A stretch of 64,000 nucleotides of DNA from Anagrus nilaparvatae (GCA_022575985.1 JAKSXM010000007.1:23004501-23068500), one strand, 5' to 3'; counted from the stretch's first letter, positions 37,030 through 49,929 are shown. The notes: generated by a model not told the origin, from the sequence alone. Numbers and translations are program-made.

Positions 37030-37320
37030 GAATGACATTATAAACAGTGCGATCCTAAATCACTCGAGTTTCTCGTATAGCTTCCCGCGGTGAGATCTAT
37101 TGTGTCTGAGAAAACAGGTATGCGCTTACTCTAGCTTATATACGTGGGCGAATGTTATTTCGTATAAATGTGTTTATGCATGCGTGTTTATGTATTTGAA
37201 AAGAAGGGTTGGACACTGGCTATGCATTACGTTGCTCCCATCAGGGTTATAACTTATGGGACTGTCGCGCGAGCCGGTCCTTTGTACGTCGCGGAACCAC
37301 GCTGATATAAACTAAATATA
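37030..37320. other. GC-richer island, function unknown
   Basis: About 290 bp with clearly raised G+C and CpGs, including CTTCCCGCGGTGAGATC and CTGTCGCGCGAGCCGGTCC. There is no open frame of note and no repeat partner in the window. It could be a conserved regulatory element or a promoter-proximal segment of a gene outside the window. Confidence 0.35.
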
Positions 37321-40300
37321 TTTTTTTTACATATATTTGTAGCAAAAACAGTAAAAATGAATAAGACAGAACGAACGATTTTTTTTAAAGATCTGCTTTT
37401 ATTTTTTGTTATGTATTCAACGAAAATTATTTTCGTTCTTCTTTGCTACAATTAAACTCATATTTTTACCTAAGACATTTTAATAATTTATATTTTTAGC
37501 GTATTTTAAAATAATATTTGTTTACATATCTAGGACAAAAAAGCCTATTTTCTCCCCTAGGGAGACGGCGTTTTTGCCCATTATATGTAAAACTATTGTT
37601 TAGAACACGGGACAAAATATGGGATTCGACTTTTGCATGCTGTCTGCACAGCCGAAACCAATATTTTATCCCTTGTTTAATAAATAGCTATTTCATAAAA
37701 ATAAAATTAAAATACGTACCTGTGTGGCCCTTAGGCCCATTGCATTTGTATTTCTCTTAATTTTTGAGAATTAAATATTAAGTTAACATTAGTAAACAAT
37801 TTAGATAAACTAAAAAAGGTTTAGCATGTATATGTATTTTTAGGAACTTTCATAAAAAGTAATAAGTAAAATACGCTTTTGGTCAGTAGCATTCTAAATG
37901 TCAGCTAAATCACAACATCCACAAAGGAATCCTATAAGTCGTATTGATAAGTTGTTTTTAATAATACTCATTTTATAATGAACGTGCGAGAGGTGTTGTC
38001 TATCCGAAAGGAGTTATTCGGATCATGGTCTAGCCAAGGAAGCCTATAAGTGTTAGTTATTAAATTTTATTTATTGGATACGTTTTAACTTTCATTTTAA
38101 TCCACAGTTGTAACAGATTTAGAAAAAATTATAAATTTAAAAGTTATTCCTCAAAATTAATAAATTAATTTTTAATATTTAGTGTATTAATGATTTAAGT
38201 ATTTTAAATGCGTTTATCACTTATATACACTCTAAAAGACTTTTCTCTTGCGAGAAAGTAAAAATCAACTATATACTTACTGCAATTCGTTGGAGCAAAG
38301 TCTTATCCTGGATGTTAAATAAACAAATAGTAGTACTTAATACTTTTTATATAAAAAAATTTTAAGAATCTGTAATTAAATTATCTTTATAAATTTATTA
38401 TAAATTTGCGAAAATTTTATTATTTATTCCAGATTCATAACATTTTGAATCCACCAATTTCCTCGCCAATTTCCTCGGGGGACTTGAAAAATGTACTTTA
38501 TCAAAATTATCTTCAACTGTGTCTTATGAATTTCTATTTTTTTTCTTTTTAATGAAGAAGGAAATTGTTTGTATTCAATTCCTATAAATTAAAAATATTA
38601 AAAATTAGTTGGAATAATAGAAAATTCGAGAGAAAATTCTTATAACTATTTACTAAAAATTCAAAAATTTTGCCTAAAAATATTATTTAGATTGAATCAT
38701 ATAATTTTTATCATTTAAAAAAAAAAATATTTTTGCACTGTTTTTGTCAAAAAAAGAAAGACTTTTTTGTATCTTATTTGATATAAAAATTTCTTTTTTT
38801 TTTGCAAGTGAAATTATTTTTAAAATCAAAAAATAAGTAGAACAATCTTTAAAGACCCCACAGGATTAATATTTTAAAATCCTGTATATTATTTCATTAA
38901 AGTCAAAAAAAAAAATAAAAAATTCTCATATTTCATAATTTATGTCACAATAAAACATACTTAATATTAATTTGATTTTTATTTTCAAAAAAGTAATACC
39001 TTAAGATTAAATTATCTTTATTTATAAGAGTGAAAATGAGTTAAAAAAAATAAAATAAAAATAATTCTTATTGCATAATCAATTTATTATTTAATCAGAT
39101 CAAAATAAAAAAAATAAAAAAAAAGTAAGTAAGATTATGTAAATATTATAAAGTTTTAATCAAAAGCTCAGTAGTATAATATTTCTTATATTTAAAGTGT
39201 AATTTATTGCATTAAAAATAAATATATTTTGGTATCGCAAACAATTCATGGCTTTCACTTATGTGAACATGAAAAGAGCTTCTGTTGTACGTTTTATATA
39301 TTCTGAATAATATATAAGAAAGAGAGAGAGAGAGAGAGATAGAGGTTTATATTTACTACGGATGCATTAAACATGCGTTAAGTATATAATCTGCCAAGGG
39401 CGACGATGTTAATCGAAGTGAAGCTCGTTTGGAATTCCGCTGATGTTACGTATTGGCTATTATATATACCTAACTACACATGCAAATATTATTTTCTTAT
39501 TCTCTCTGTCACTGTCATTGCTAAAACAGAAAGTTTAATTATAGATTAAAGCTTTTTCTAACATAAACATCTATAGTACTGTGTATAGTTATTTTGGTAA
39601 ACACTAAAAGAAGAGTAAGTGCAAAGGACAAAAAGGAAATGGGCCATTTTAGTGTATGGAGCTAAAGAACTTTTGAAATGTATATATATAAAAGATAAAA
39701 GGGATAAGAGACAAAATGCCGCTAGCAGGAAATCGCGAAAGACCCCATTTGCAATATTTTTCGTTAAAAAAGGGGAGAACTTATGTTTTTCAAAGTTATT
39801 ATGTGTCAAAAAATGCAAGTTAATATACCGTATCAGTTAAATTATTATTATATTTATGCTTTAAGTTATATTGATTTTTTTTTTTTTTTATTACTTTTTA
39901 TATAAAGTTATCTTGTTAATAAGATCAAAAAAAATTAAAATTTTATTTTTTTTTTTAATATTGATATTGATATTGTCAGTTGTTATCGATTTAATCGTTA
40001 TGCATATGAAAAAAACAAAATTATTTTTTAAATTGATTTTTAATTTTAATAAATGAAGAGATAAAAATTTATATTATTTTTATCTTATGTGTACCGTTCT
40101 AAATATTTAATATAGCATAATTTAATATTATAATATCTGCAAAAATATTTATTATTAAGACTCTTAAGAGAAATATTGTTTCATGTGAAAGGCACCATTA
40201 TAATTTGTCAAGAAGCTGTCTATGTTACAGATGTATGCACTTTTTTTTGAAGTTTTTGCAAAGTTATTTAATTGTGAGAAAAGAAAGTTTTTCGATACCC

Positions 40301-41026
40301 AAAAATCACATATTTTGTCGATTTTAAAGGTTATTTCACGTACTTCACAAGAAAAAGTTTTAATTCTTCCGAAAATGGCAGATAAAATGTTTTTGAGATC
40401 ACTGAATAAGTAAGCGGAAGTATATAGTTTGATCGCAAACTCGAAAACTATCTCCTAATAATATTTAGGGGCATATATCCAGCCATTTCTTGCGTTTTCC
40501 TAAATATTTCAAAGTTAATAACTCAAATCTTATAAATAACTGCTAAAAAATAAGCAATACGCATTTTAGGTATTATAATATGCATATATTCGTGTATTAC
40601 TATACAGAGTATGAAACCGTAAAACAGTGAATGTTTATGTACTTCAGGCACTACATGCATATGATAGAAAGTTACCCGTATGTAAAATTTTTAATGGAAC
40701 CAAAATTTTTGATCAAATTTTTAGTCGATCGCGGAGTTTAGCAAGAAATTTAAAATTTGCAAAAAATGATTGACTAAATGTGCATAGGTTTGAATCTAAC
40801 ACACTCTAATCTAAACAAGCCATAGATATTTTTTTTAGTTAAAATATGGGATTCTACGGGACTCTTTATATTGGAACCCAAGAGTGATTCGATAAAAATA
40901 AATATTTATAGATGATGTTAAGAAATTTGTTTTATTTACACAGGGCAATAACGATGTTCTCTAAAATTTGGAATACAGTCGTTATTATCCGCTAGTATAT
41001 AAAGAAAACTTTCTACTACCAAAACC
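37321..41026. other. AT-rich spacer, no gene recognised
   Basis: Frames at 37518-37760, 39558-39840, 39871-40056 and 40222-40413 lack motifs, and some overlap on opposite strands. A mild GC-richer patch occurs at about 39360-39440. A GA microsatellite is listed separately. Confidence 0.5.
39317..39340. repeat. (GA)n microsatellite
   Basis: An AGAGAG run of about 24 bases with one interruption at its start. Confidence 0.9.
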
Positions 41027-41028
41027 TA

Positions 41029-41096
41029 CACGGCCAGGCTGCTTTGCTTGAAAATTCAAGCAGAAAATAAAATTCAAGCAAAGCAGCCTCGCCGTG
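41029..41096. mobile_element. Tiny TA-flanked hairpin element, 68 bp
   Basis: The arms CACGGCCAGGCTGCTTTGCT and AGCAAAGCAGCCTCGCCGTG pair over 24 bp with one mismatch. TA stands on both outer sides (41027-41028 and 41097-41098). The GC-rich arms contrast strongly with the surroundings. It is probably the minimal end-to-end remnant of a TA-targeting element. Confidence 0.7.
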
Positions 41097-41098
41097 TA

Positions 41099-42920
41099 TA
41101 ATAAATTTCTTGCTTCGAAACTGTAATATAGAATGCTTTTAATGTCAAAGATTTTTTCCCGACCTTCAAAATATACGGTAATTAAATGCGTACCCTTAAC
41201 ATCTCAAAAATAATCGTTGTTCATCTAAATATGTTGCTGCAGGAAGAACCAACATTAACTTCTTCTTGCAATGGTCATTTTATAGTAAAAACTAATTTTT
41301 GACAAATACAAAGAACTATTGCCTATTTAAATTAACTTAGGGTTATCTGAAAGACTTGTTCAACGATTGAACCCTTTTTTCTGAGCATAAATTAATTTAG
41401 GGATCGAAATACTCTGTAAATTTAATTGAACAATTTCATCCTTGTTAGTATACAAGAAATACTTTAAAATTATAACGATGGGTTTGCTTTAAATAACTTT
41501 TAAAATTATAAGTGAAATTCTTCTCTAATATTCTATTATAGCAATTATCGATTATTATTTTTTTAAACTTTTATAAAATATGTATAAATATCCAATAAAT
41601 CTATCGAATTTTCAGCCAAACTTTAGATATTTCTAAACTAATTTTTTTTAGTTGTTTTTTATTTTCTTCTTTTATTTGTATACTAATTTTCAGAAAATTT
41701 TTTTAATTTTCCTGAATAGGGAGGTTATAGTAAAATTTCTGAAGAAATCCGAAAATGGATTAAAAATTTTCATTCGACGACAAAAATAGGAGTTCCAGAA
41801 ATTCTGTTATCTTATATTTGAATTTTTGCTAAGTAAGACATATGATAAAAAAATGTTGGTTTGTGGTTTAAATTCTTTGCAGGGCTATGAAATTGTTCAA
41901 ATTTCAGTAAATATGTACATATCATAAAATAAGTCACACCTTTTTACTCCAAAATCTGTTTTTATTGTATACAAAACCCTGCCAAAAAATTTTTTATTTA
42001 AACGACAAATTATACACAAAGACTTTCTTAAAGTTTTATTATTTTTAAATATAAGAATTAAAAAAAGCAAGCATTCAAAATTATAAAATATTTAAAGCTC
42101 AAAATACTAAGGAATTTTATCATCAGTACAAAATAAACATGTGTATGTTATATAGATTTTGTTTATTCTAAAAATATATGTCTCATGTATATAGAAATGC
42201 AAAAGGCCCTTATCTTACAAACTCACAGCAACGTTGCTTTGAGTTCTATAATATAACAAAACTTATTTAAGGAAACATTAACTACAAATAAACATACTTT
42301 AAGAGAGGGTAGGTGTATTATTATACTTATGAAGCAAAAATTTTGTTTATTCATTGGCCTACTTAGAACTCTTATCATTTACTTGAAGGCGGTTGTTTTC
42401 ATATTAAAGTAGTTTACTAAATGTATAAACTTTGTTAGTCTAAAAAAAAGTTTAATATTTTGTATATAATTGCTTATTTGCACGAAAAAAAAATATATTA
42501 TTTGCGACAAACATTCTCTCTAATCATAATGGAATTTTTATTTTCAACTTTTGTAAAAAATAGTTTACAAAAATGATAACAACATTTTAGTTCGCAAAGA
42601 TAAAAATTAAAGTTATACCTGCATAAAAGTAAATAATGTACGAGTTAATATTCGTAAAATTTATTTAGATTTGCATGAATGGGTTGCCAAATCCATTCCA
42701 AAATATTTTGCTCGAAAGAAAACATATAAGTGAAACCTACGAAAGCTTACAACAAAATCAAAATCTGATGAACATTTTTTTTATCTGACTGTTCAAAAAA
42801 TTCCAAAGTTAGTATAAAATGGGTTATAAATCAATAATTTTCTATAAATAAATAATTTTTAGCTTTTTAGATCCAATCTTCAAATCGGACAAATTTGACC
42901 CTCCCACCTTAATTTTCAAG
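41099..42920. other. AT-rich spacer, no gene recognised
   Basis: No element could be defined. 41720-41830 has the feel of old repeat DNA (CATTCGACGACAAAAATAGG), but no partner was found in the window. Confidence 0.45.
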
Positions 42921-42924
42921 TTCT

Positions 42925-43050
42925 GAGGTACCCCCTCCCTATGTACATGTTCCATGATAAAGCGTTCATTTTTCACCCCCCCCACCCCCTGCTGAGCCCG
43001 ATTTTTTCAAATACCCCATCCAATGAACATGTTCCATGTTAAAATACCAC
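42925..43050 (+). repeat. C-rich dispersed repeat with an internal duplication
   Basis: GAGGTACCCCCTCCC is followed by ACATGTTCCATGATAAAG. After a C-rich stretch there is a second ACATGTTCCATGTTAAAAT. It shares order and sequence with the fragment at about 19715-19755. Confidence 0.5.
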
Positions 43051-43623
43051 TTACCAATATTTTGATTAAGCACAATAATTTTTTCTAAAATCATCGTTTT
43101 AAATTGGTTTGCTAGCTTCTGGCGAAAAGAGAAAAAAATTTTCCAAAGTAATGTAGATTATATAAACGATTTGGTTTGATCACTTAAAAAATTGACCATT
43201 TTGGACCAAAGGCCTGATGCGACAGCGGCGGCAGCCTTTTGTAACTTTATAATATATAGAGATACATAAAACTTATCAAAGTAAAATTTATGCCTAATAA
43301 AAAGTATAAATACAGTAGCAAAATTTATGTCAATTTCTCATCACTGATTGGACTAAAATTTTCTATTCCATAAAAGTTGTTAGCATATTTGATATTTCTT
43401 TGTATGTATCCCATTATAATTTTCATGAGGAGGCATGTTCATGAAAAAAGACAGCAAGTACACATACTGCATGTATAAGTCTTTTGAATAGAGGGAATGA
43501 AATATAAAGAAAAATAAAAGTAAAATAAGAGGGTATATCATGCGATACGCAATAAAGAAACATATATGAAACAAGTGGACTTTCGCATATAAACTCGTGA
43601 ATCAAACGGCAAAAGAAAAGAGG

Positions 43624-43725
43624 ATGTCTTGTATTTATATGCTCATGAATATTTCATCGGCAAACGACAACTTCGAAGAAGAAGAAGAAGACGACGACGA
43701 CGTCGAGGACAACTCGTCCTTATAA
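43624..43725 (+). other. 33-codon frame with an acidic run over a GAA/GAC microsatellite
   Basis: A small frame with ATG at 43624 and TAA at 43723 encodes a product with EEEEEDDDDVED near its C-terminus, from a (GAA)5(GAC)4 tract at about 43675-43705. It may be a chance reading of a trinucleotide repeat. No upstream exon or family is recognised. Confidence 0.25.
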
Positions 43726-45605
43726 TATACACTGAGAATTTTTTAAACTCTAATATAAGGCTTTTCTACTGATGCAATATTCTTGCCTTAGTTTCTTTTT
43801 GCACTTGAACAATTTTTATGTCTTTGTATATGTGCGTGAGTTTGTGTTTATATTCGCAATACAAAAATAAAGAAAATATACTCCATCGAAAGGTATAAAT
43901 AAATTGAGCAAAAAGTAAAAAATACGCAATTCTCTTCTTTGGACTTTTTCATATAAATAAAGGGCCATTGTGTTAATTCAATTTCACTTATCTGTATATA
44001 TATTTGCGTTAAAGTCGTATACAGGCACGAACGATATATGGATTTTTAGCATAAGGGAAAAGCGTTATAACTCACACTTTTATGTCTTTGGCAAACCAAG
44101 TGCAGTGGTGAGCCACCACAGTGCAAGCTTTTTCAAATGAGATATTCATTTGTATACGCAAACTCTTATAAGATTTTCAACAAACAAAAATAAATAAATG
44201 TTTCTACGAGTCATTTTATTTTGTTGATGCAAGTTCCCTATTGCATAGTTTAGCTGGTTTAAGATGTGAGCCGAAAAACAGCTGCTATTTTGAAATTTTT
44301 AAACCTACAAACTTAAAAATTAGCATGGTATGATATTTTGACATACTAAATCCGCTCAAATTGGTTTTTTCAAAAAGTTGTTAGGGTGCTTGGTTGTTAA
44401 AGAAAAGTACTACTTTCCCGATACGAGTAGTTATTTGACAGAAAGTGTTACGTTACAAAAACAAGTATCTTTTATGAGCATTTTAAAACCAAATGTGACC
44501 AAATTTACTAAGAAAAACTAACATAGTTACACAGTTGGTTATACATTAAGTAAACATAATAAATAAATTCCAAGGCACATTCCAGTTTTATATTTTTTTA
44601 ATTTCTAACCAAACAAAATATAACAGCAAAACTATCCAACAGCATAATCGGATACTGTCAAAAATTGTATATCATACCCTTGGGTGATAATTTGTTTGAA
44701 ACATAATAAAAGCTTGCGAAAAGCTGTGAATAAATAATTCATAAATTTTGATCACATTAAATTTTGGATAATACTTTTTTTCGCAAATAGAATTATTTTT
44801 AAATTAAAAATTGATTATTTCTGTTTAAATAAATGGTCAGTCGGATCAAAAGATTGGAAGTATAAATTTTTTGTTTTTTAATTAAAAAAAGTATTTTTCT
44901 ATTTATTTTATTTGTATATGTAATAATCCAGTTTACTGTCCAAGCATAGAAAAGCTCAACGAAAGCATTTTGTCGGAGATAGGAAGAAGAAAGGTTGACC
45001 CGCCGGGACTTTAATTAACAATAAATACATAGCGATAATAATAATAACAAGGACTCCGCTTTTATAATTGTAAGCTTTGGGCTATGTTGAAATTCTCTTG
45101 ACAGCTCAACTGGAAAACGCGCGGTGACATACGAAAATGTAATTATAGTTCATGCATGCACAAACATTTATATGTACAATCTACATGTACGTATGTCTTT
45201 ATATTTATACATCTGCAATTTATAATTCGTTTGTCTGTTTACCTTATTAGACGTACTTTATATTATTATTTTTAATTACTTGTCAATTATAAAGATCATT
45301 TGCTTTATTATTATTTCATAAATGGTAATTACTGACAAGTAGAAATAAACTAATTTCTATAGGTTTTTAGTATTTTCCTTGTCAAGAAAAAACTTTTATG
45401 ATAAAATTTTAGAAGTATATATTGCTATATGATAGCTTTTTTTTTGAACTGCGGGAACGTAGTTTTTTCGGAGGTATTTAAAGTTTTAAAAAATATGCAA
45501 TCAGTATTTTCTTAATTAGTCAATGCGCCAGTTCTGTTGTATGTATCTATACATTTTAAAATAATGAGTAGAATAGATCCATAATGTAAATTGATCAACT
45601 AACAA
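43726..45605. other. Spacer, no gene recognised
   Basis: A mildly GC-richer patch at about 44935-45130 (CCCGCCGGGACTTTAATTAA) has no motif. The rest is AT-rich. Confidence 0.45.
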
Positions 45606-45967
45606 GGGGAGACTGGAAAATTTGGGTCGCCAAATTACAATCTATACACTATGAAAAATATAGAGTATTGCCAAGCTATGCGAAGTTGACGCAACCTAAG
45701 CGCGAAGGTAAATACGGCGAAGCGAATATTTACTTGAATCAACTTAAACAGTGACTTGACGGGAGATCCCGTGATTCAATTGAAAGCAAGCTTCTTTCAG
45801 CAAAATATTAGCTTGATACAAAAAATGTAATTGGGCTAATTTAAGCTAATTCGAATTTGTTATATCCAAATATAACATTGAAATAAATTCAAGCTTATCT
45901 TAGACATAAAAAAAAATATAGTACAAGCCCGTAAATATAATATACTCCCTGATTTAGGGAGTTATAA

Positions 45968-46716
45968 CTCCCTGAAATTTCTGTCATCTCCTCGAATACC
46001 TTCGGGATGAAAATGGACCGTATGAGGGAAAACTGATATCCTAGAGACGAAATTTTTAATTTTTCATCCTAAAGAATTTATTTCCAATTTTTCAATATGG
46101 CGGACCAAAAAACATGAAAATAAAATTTCATAAAAACGATTTTCTCGACCTCTAAACCCCTTGGCAATGAAAAGAGCTTATTCTGAAATGTTTTTTGGTC
46201 CGCCATATTGGAAAATTGGAAAATATGCTGGGGCAAAAAAATTAAAATTTTCATTAATAGAAACGTTTTTGTCGACCTCGAAAACCCCAAGGTAATGTAG
46301 GAAGTTTCTATTTTCATGTTTTTTGGTCTGCCATCTTGGAAAATTTGAAAATATGCTGGGGCAAAAAAATTCCAATTTTCATTCTTAAAAACGTTTTTCT
46401 CGACCTCGAAAACCCCCTGGCAATGTAAAAAGCTTATTCTGAAATGATTTTTGGTCCGCCATATTGGAAAATTGGAAAATATGCTGGGGCAAAAAAATTA
46501 AAATTTTCATTAATAGAAACGTTTTTGTCGACCTCAAATACCCCAAGGTAATGTAGAAAGTTTCTATTTTCATGTTTTTTGGTCTGCTATCTTGGAAAAT
46601 TGGAAAATTGTTTTGGATGAAAAATTAAAAATTTTTCCTCCAGAATATCAGTTTTCCCTCGTACGGTCCATTTTGATCCCGAAGGTATTCGAGGAGATGA
46701 TAGAAATTTCAGGGAG
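45968..46716. mobile_element. Inner palindromic element containing a minisatellite
   Basis: The ends are inverted repeats of about 105 bp, CTCCCTGAAATTTCTGTCAT on the left and ATGATAGAAATTTCAGGGAG on the right. TTATAA lies immediately outside both (45962-45967 and 46717-46722). Whether the true target duplication is TTATAA or its central TA is unresolved. Between the terminal repeats is a 128-bp tandem repeat. Short minus-strand frames across it (46078-46573) are repeat artefacts that repeat each other's residues. Confidence 0.75.
46083..46610. repeat. 128-bp minisatellite, about four copies
   Basis: The CGACCTC landmark recurs at 46146, 46273, 46401 and 46529. The GGTCCGCC/GGTCTGCC landmark recurs at 46197, 46325, 46453 and 46581. 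The spacing is 127-128 bp. Adjacent units differ and alternate (GGTCCGCCATATTGG against GGTCTGCCATCTTGG), so there is also a 256-bp higher-order period. Confidence 0.85.
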
Positions 46717-47441
46717 TTATAACTAATACGTGAGTCAAATATATATTTACCGGATTCAGCCTAATATTAAGTTGACCTGAGTCTAAAAGACAGCTATTTT
46801 AACAAATATACGTCAGCTGACTCAAGGTTGGGATGCATTGATTTAACCCCGTTAACTTGAATCAAGGGATTATTCACTTTCGGGGACTTAATGGGTACGA
46901 AGTTAATATTAACTTCTTAAAATTTTATTATTTTTTATAGTGTAGTTATAGATGACTAGTATGTTGACAAAACAACCAAGTAAAAATAAACGCGCCTCTG
47001 GCTCTAGAAACTCAGTGCTCAATGTTATAAAATAGGGTTTTTAGATAATTTTCCAAATGACCTATTTTATTTCTATTTAAAAATTAATAAATATTCAGCA
47101 GCAATTAAAAATTGGGTTTTTTGGGTTAAAAATGGACATATGGTTTATGGATTATAACAATGAGAGAATCGGTGATAAAAAATTGCAGTTTACGGGGAAA
47201 AAAGGTAGGACTTATACATACAAATATAATGAGACCAACCAGAAGTATTTTGGTCAAAATGCAATGAGGCAGTGTCATTTGGAAAATTGCCTAAAAGTTT
47301 TATTTTATAACATTGAGCTCTCCATTTGGTGCGTTAAAAAAAATGGAGGGTATCTTGGGTGTTTTTTCAACATAATTATATTAAAATCATCCATAACTAT
47401 AGATTGTAATTTAGCAACCTAAATGTTCCAGTCTCCCCCTT

Positions 47442-49366
47442 ATAAATAATATTTTTGGTAGATAAAAATGATTTTGAAGGTTTCATCCATTTTCTGATGG
47501 CCAGTTTATAAAGTCCAAAATAACCAAAGCAATTCATATTTTTGAAAAATATTGCTGACCAAGCCAAATTTTACCCGGTAATTAACACATTAAGCAACTT
47601 TTTAAAATAACTGCCAGGCTAGCCCATATACATTTTCTAAAAAATATTTATTTATTACAAATGTAAATTTATAAAATTTTTTTTAAATATTCTTTTTTTT
47701 TGCAAGTAGATTTGAAGAAACACCTGGTTGAGAAAAAGCAAGAAATTTAAAGTCAGAATATATCTTATTTCACATAAAAAGATGACATTATAATTCTTTT
47801 TCAAAATAAAGAGTCAAGTATAAAGTCTAAAAAAAAGAAGGCAAAAAAACAAAACTAAAATCAACAAAAAATAATAACAAAAAACACGATTTGATCCAAT
47901 TTCATCCTCCCACATTTTTTTCTATATTATATGACAAAAAAAGCAAAATTTTTTTTATTTATACTTTTCAAGTCAAATATATTATTACATATACATATAA
48001 TGAAAGATATGTATATATAATTTTTCGTTGAAAATAACAATAATTTATCCTTCGTCATGCATACTTGATAATTTATAAAACCGGAAATTAACATGACAAA
48101 AATATACAATAAAAAGTTAATAAGATCAAATACATTCAGCTGGATATTATATAGCAAATTACAAAATCGCGAATACTGTTATTTGATTTTTTTTAGCTCT
48201 CAAAAAAATGTACTATAAAATTCAATAGATACACGATGACAATAGAAAGAAAAAAATTTATGTACATGATCAGTAGTTTGTCAAGTTTCCTACTCTCTTT
48301 ATGTAGGTGAAAGTGTTCTAGTTTTCGAATTCCCATGCAAGTTTTAAAATATATGTAACATGTTTGTTCATGTAAAAAATTTAGAATTAAAAAAATTTTT
48401 TCTGTAAATTTCGTGAGCAACGTGACATAAGAAATATTAAAATGCATTTAAGTAAAAGTTTGATTATTATGAAGAATATATTATTAAATGAAAGTTATAT
48501 GCACACCTCAAAGGCAAAATTTTTTTTTTTAATATCAAAAATATGTAATATACTTTAAGTTAGACATTTATTGTTAACATTTAAATATTTATTTATTTTT
48601 TAAAAAAATATTTTATAACTCCAGGGCTTATTTTTTAATAATATTGTAAACTATAATAATGTTATTCTCTGCTTTTTTTTTTTTGCAAAAGTGAAATGTT
48701 AATAATAGTAAATGATATTTTCGTGTCTTTAATTATTACAACAAAAAATTTTTTAGTATGTAATTATAATATTATAGAATTTTTTTATAAATTCATTTAT
48801 GCACAGTAAATATATAAGCTTCTTATTATAGAAGTTTTACCTAGTAAATAAATATAAGCTTTTAAATACTATTTCTCAGAATCATTTCAAAACTTCTAAT
48901 TTACTTTTTTTATAGGGTTATTTAATACCTACTGTTTTATCAAAGTTGTTAATAAAACTTTTTTTTGCTAGTTTTTTTAATCTTCTTAAAGGTTAATTTA
49001 CATAATCTATCGTTATTGAATAGAAATTAAACCAACAGACATCGAATGACTCGGTTATTTTTTTATTGGAAATCGAATTAATTTCGTAGTTAATAAGGAG
49101 ATTGTCACCTTTTCAAGTTAAGGATCTAGTCAAAATTTTTAGACAGTGTTTTACAGCTGTTAAGCATTTTTTTTTAGTAGCCTTTTTTGGTTTCTGACGT
49201 TTTAAGTATTTATCAAAACTTTCATTTTTTTTTTGTGCTAGATATTTTTTAAGAAGTTCTCAGATTTAGAACAAATTATTGACACGAATAAAAGGAAAAA
49301 TCGATACACTAGTTTTTTGAAGTAATTCGTTACAAATTTTCACAGCAAAATCTTTTAACCTCACAA
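47442..49366. other. AT-rich spacer, no gene recognised
   Basis: Frames at 47927-48157 and 48193-48447 on the minus strand are Ile/Phe-rich chance translations. Confidence 0.5.
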
Positions 49367-49570
49367 GGAGAGACTGCTACCTTGGCTAAACCAAATTATA
49401 ATCAATAATTATGGATGACTTTAATATATTAAAAAATTACCTTAAATACCCACCGTTTATCCCAATGCGTCTTCCGAGTTCTGAGGGCCCAATTTTATTA
49501 AATAGGATTTTTTAATACTTTTGATTGGTCTCGTTTTCTTGATTTAAGAGTCACCTTTCAAGCCCCTTAA
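49367..49570 (+). repeat. Diverged single-arm copy of the 45.6-47.4 kb outer element
   Basis: GGAGAGACTGCTACCTTGGC then CAAATTATAATCAATAATTA matches the outer element's terminal block. About 80 bp on, TTCTGAGGGCCCAATTTTAT and GATTGGTCTCG match its internal blocks in the same order. The copy here lacks the opposite arm. Confidence 0.55.
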
Positions 49571-49929
49571 ACTAAAATTTTTTATCACTAATTCTCTTTC
49601 TCTTATAGTGTTCTAACCAAATCACCATTTTTGGACCTAAATGAAGAACTTTAGATTTTTGCCGAAATTCTAATCACGAAAGTTACAGTTTTATAGGTTT
49701 GGCAAACTTCACACTTAAAGTTTTCAAAAATTATTTACTCGTCTTTGTTCATTTTTTTGTTTGCCAGATATAATTTCAAGACAGAGTAACAATGCTATAC
49801 AATGTAAAAAATTATCCAGGTATTTATTAACCAGATGATCAATTTACTATCTTGATAGTAAAAATTTCTAAGAATTTTCAAAGAAGTATATGACGACTCA
49901 TCATGGCCAGACAAATAAAGAATGGCCCA

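Larger units (their letters stand above)
45647..46942. mobile_element. Middle element with CACTATRAAAAATA ends, TA target duplication
   Basis: It starts CACTATGAAAAATA and ends TATTTTTTATAGTG, with TA on both sides (45645-45646 and 46943-46944). The insertion is proven in effect by the opposite arm of the outer element. That arm reads AATCTATAGTTATGGATGA without interruption, exactly what removing this segment and one TA would give. The TA duplication suggests a Tc1/mariner-like mobiliser. It carries no transposase, and a third palindromic element sits inside it. Confidence 0.8.
45606..47441. mobile_element. Outer palindromic element, interrupted by two nested elements
   Basis: The left end GGGGAGACTGGAAAATTTGG and the right end CCTAAATGTTCCAGTCTCCC are inverted copies. 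The match continues through AAATTACAATCTATA and, after the inserted DNA, through GTTATAGATGA and CAGTGCTCAATGTTATAAAA (inverse at about 47300-47330). Without the 1296-bp insertion it would be about 540 bp. It has no coding motif. The frame at 47132-47422 is simply the inverted arm read through. Related single-arm copies lie at 25850-25985 and about 49370-49560. Superfamily unknown. Confidence 0.7.

Noticed and set aside
46078..46573. Three similar minus-strand frames suggesting a repeated gene
   Set aside because: They are the 128-bp minisatellite read in shifting frames, since 128 is not a multiple of three.
47132..47422. 96-codon plus-strand frame
   Set aside because: It reads through the inverted arm of the outer palindromic element and has no protein motif.
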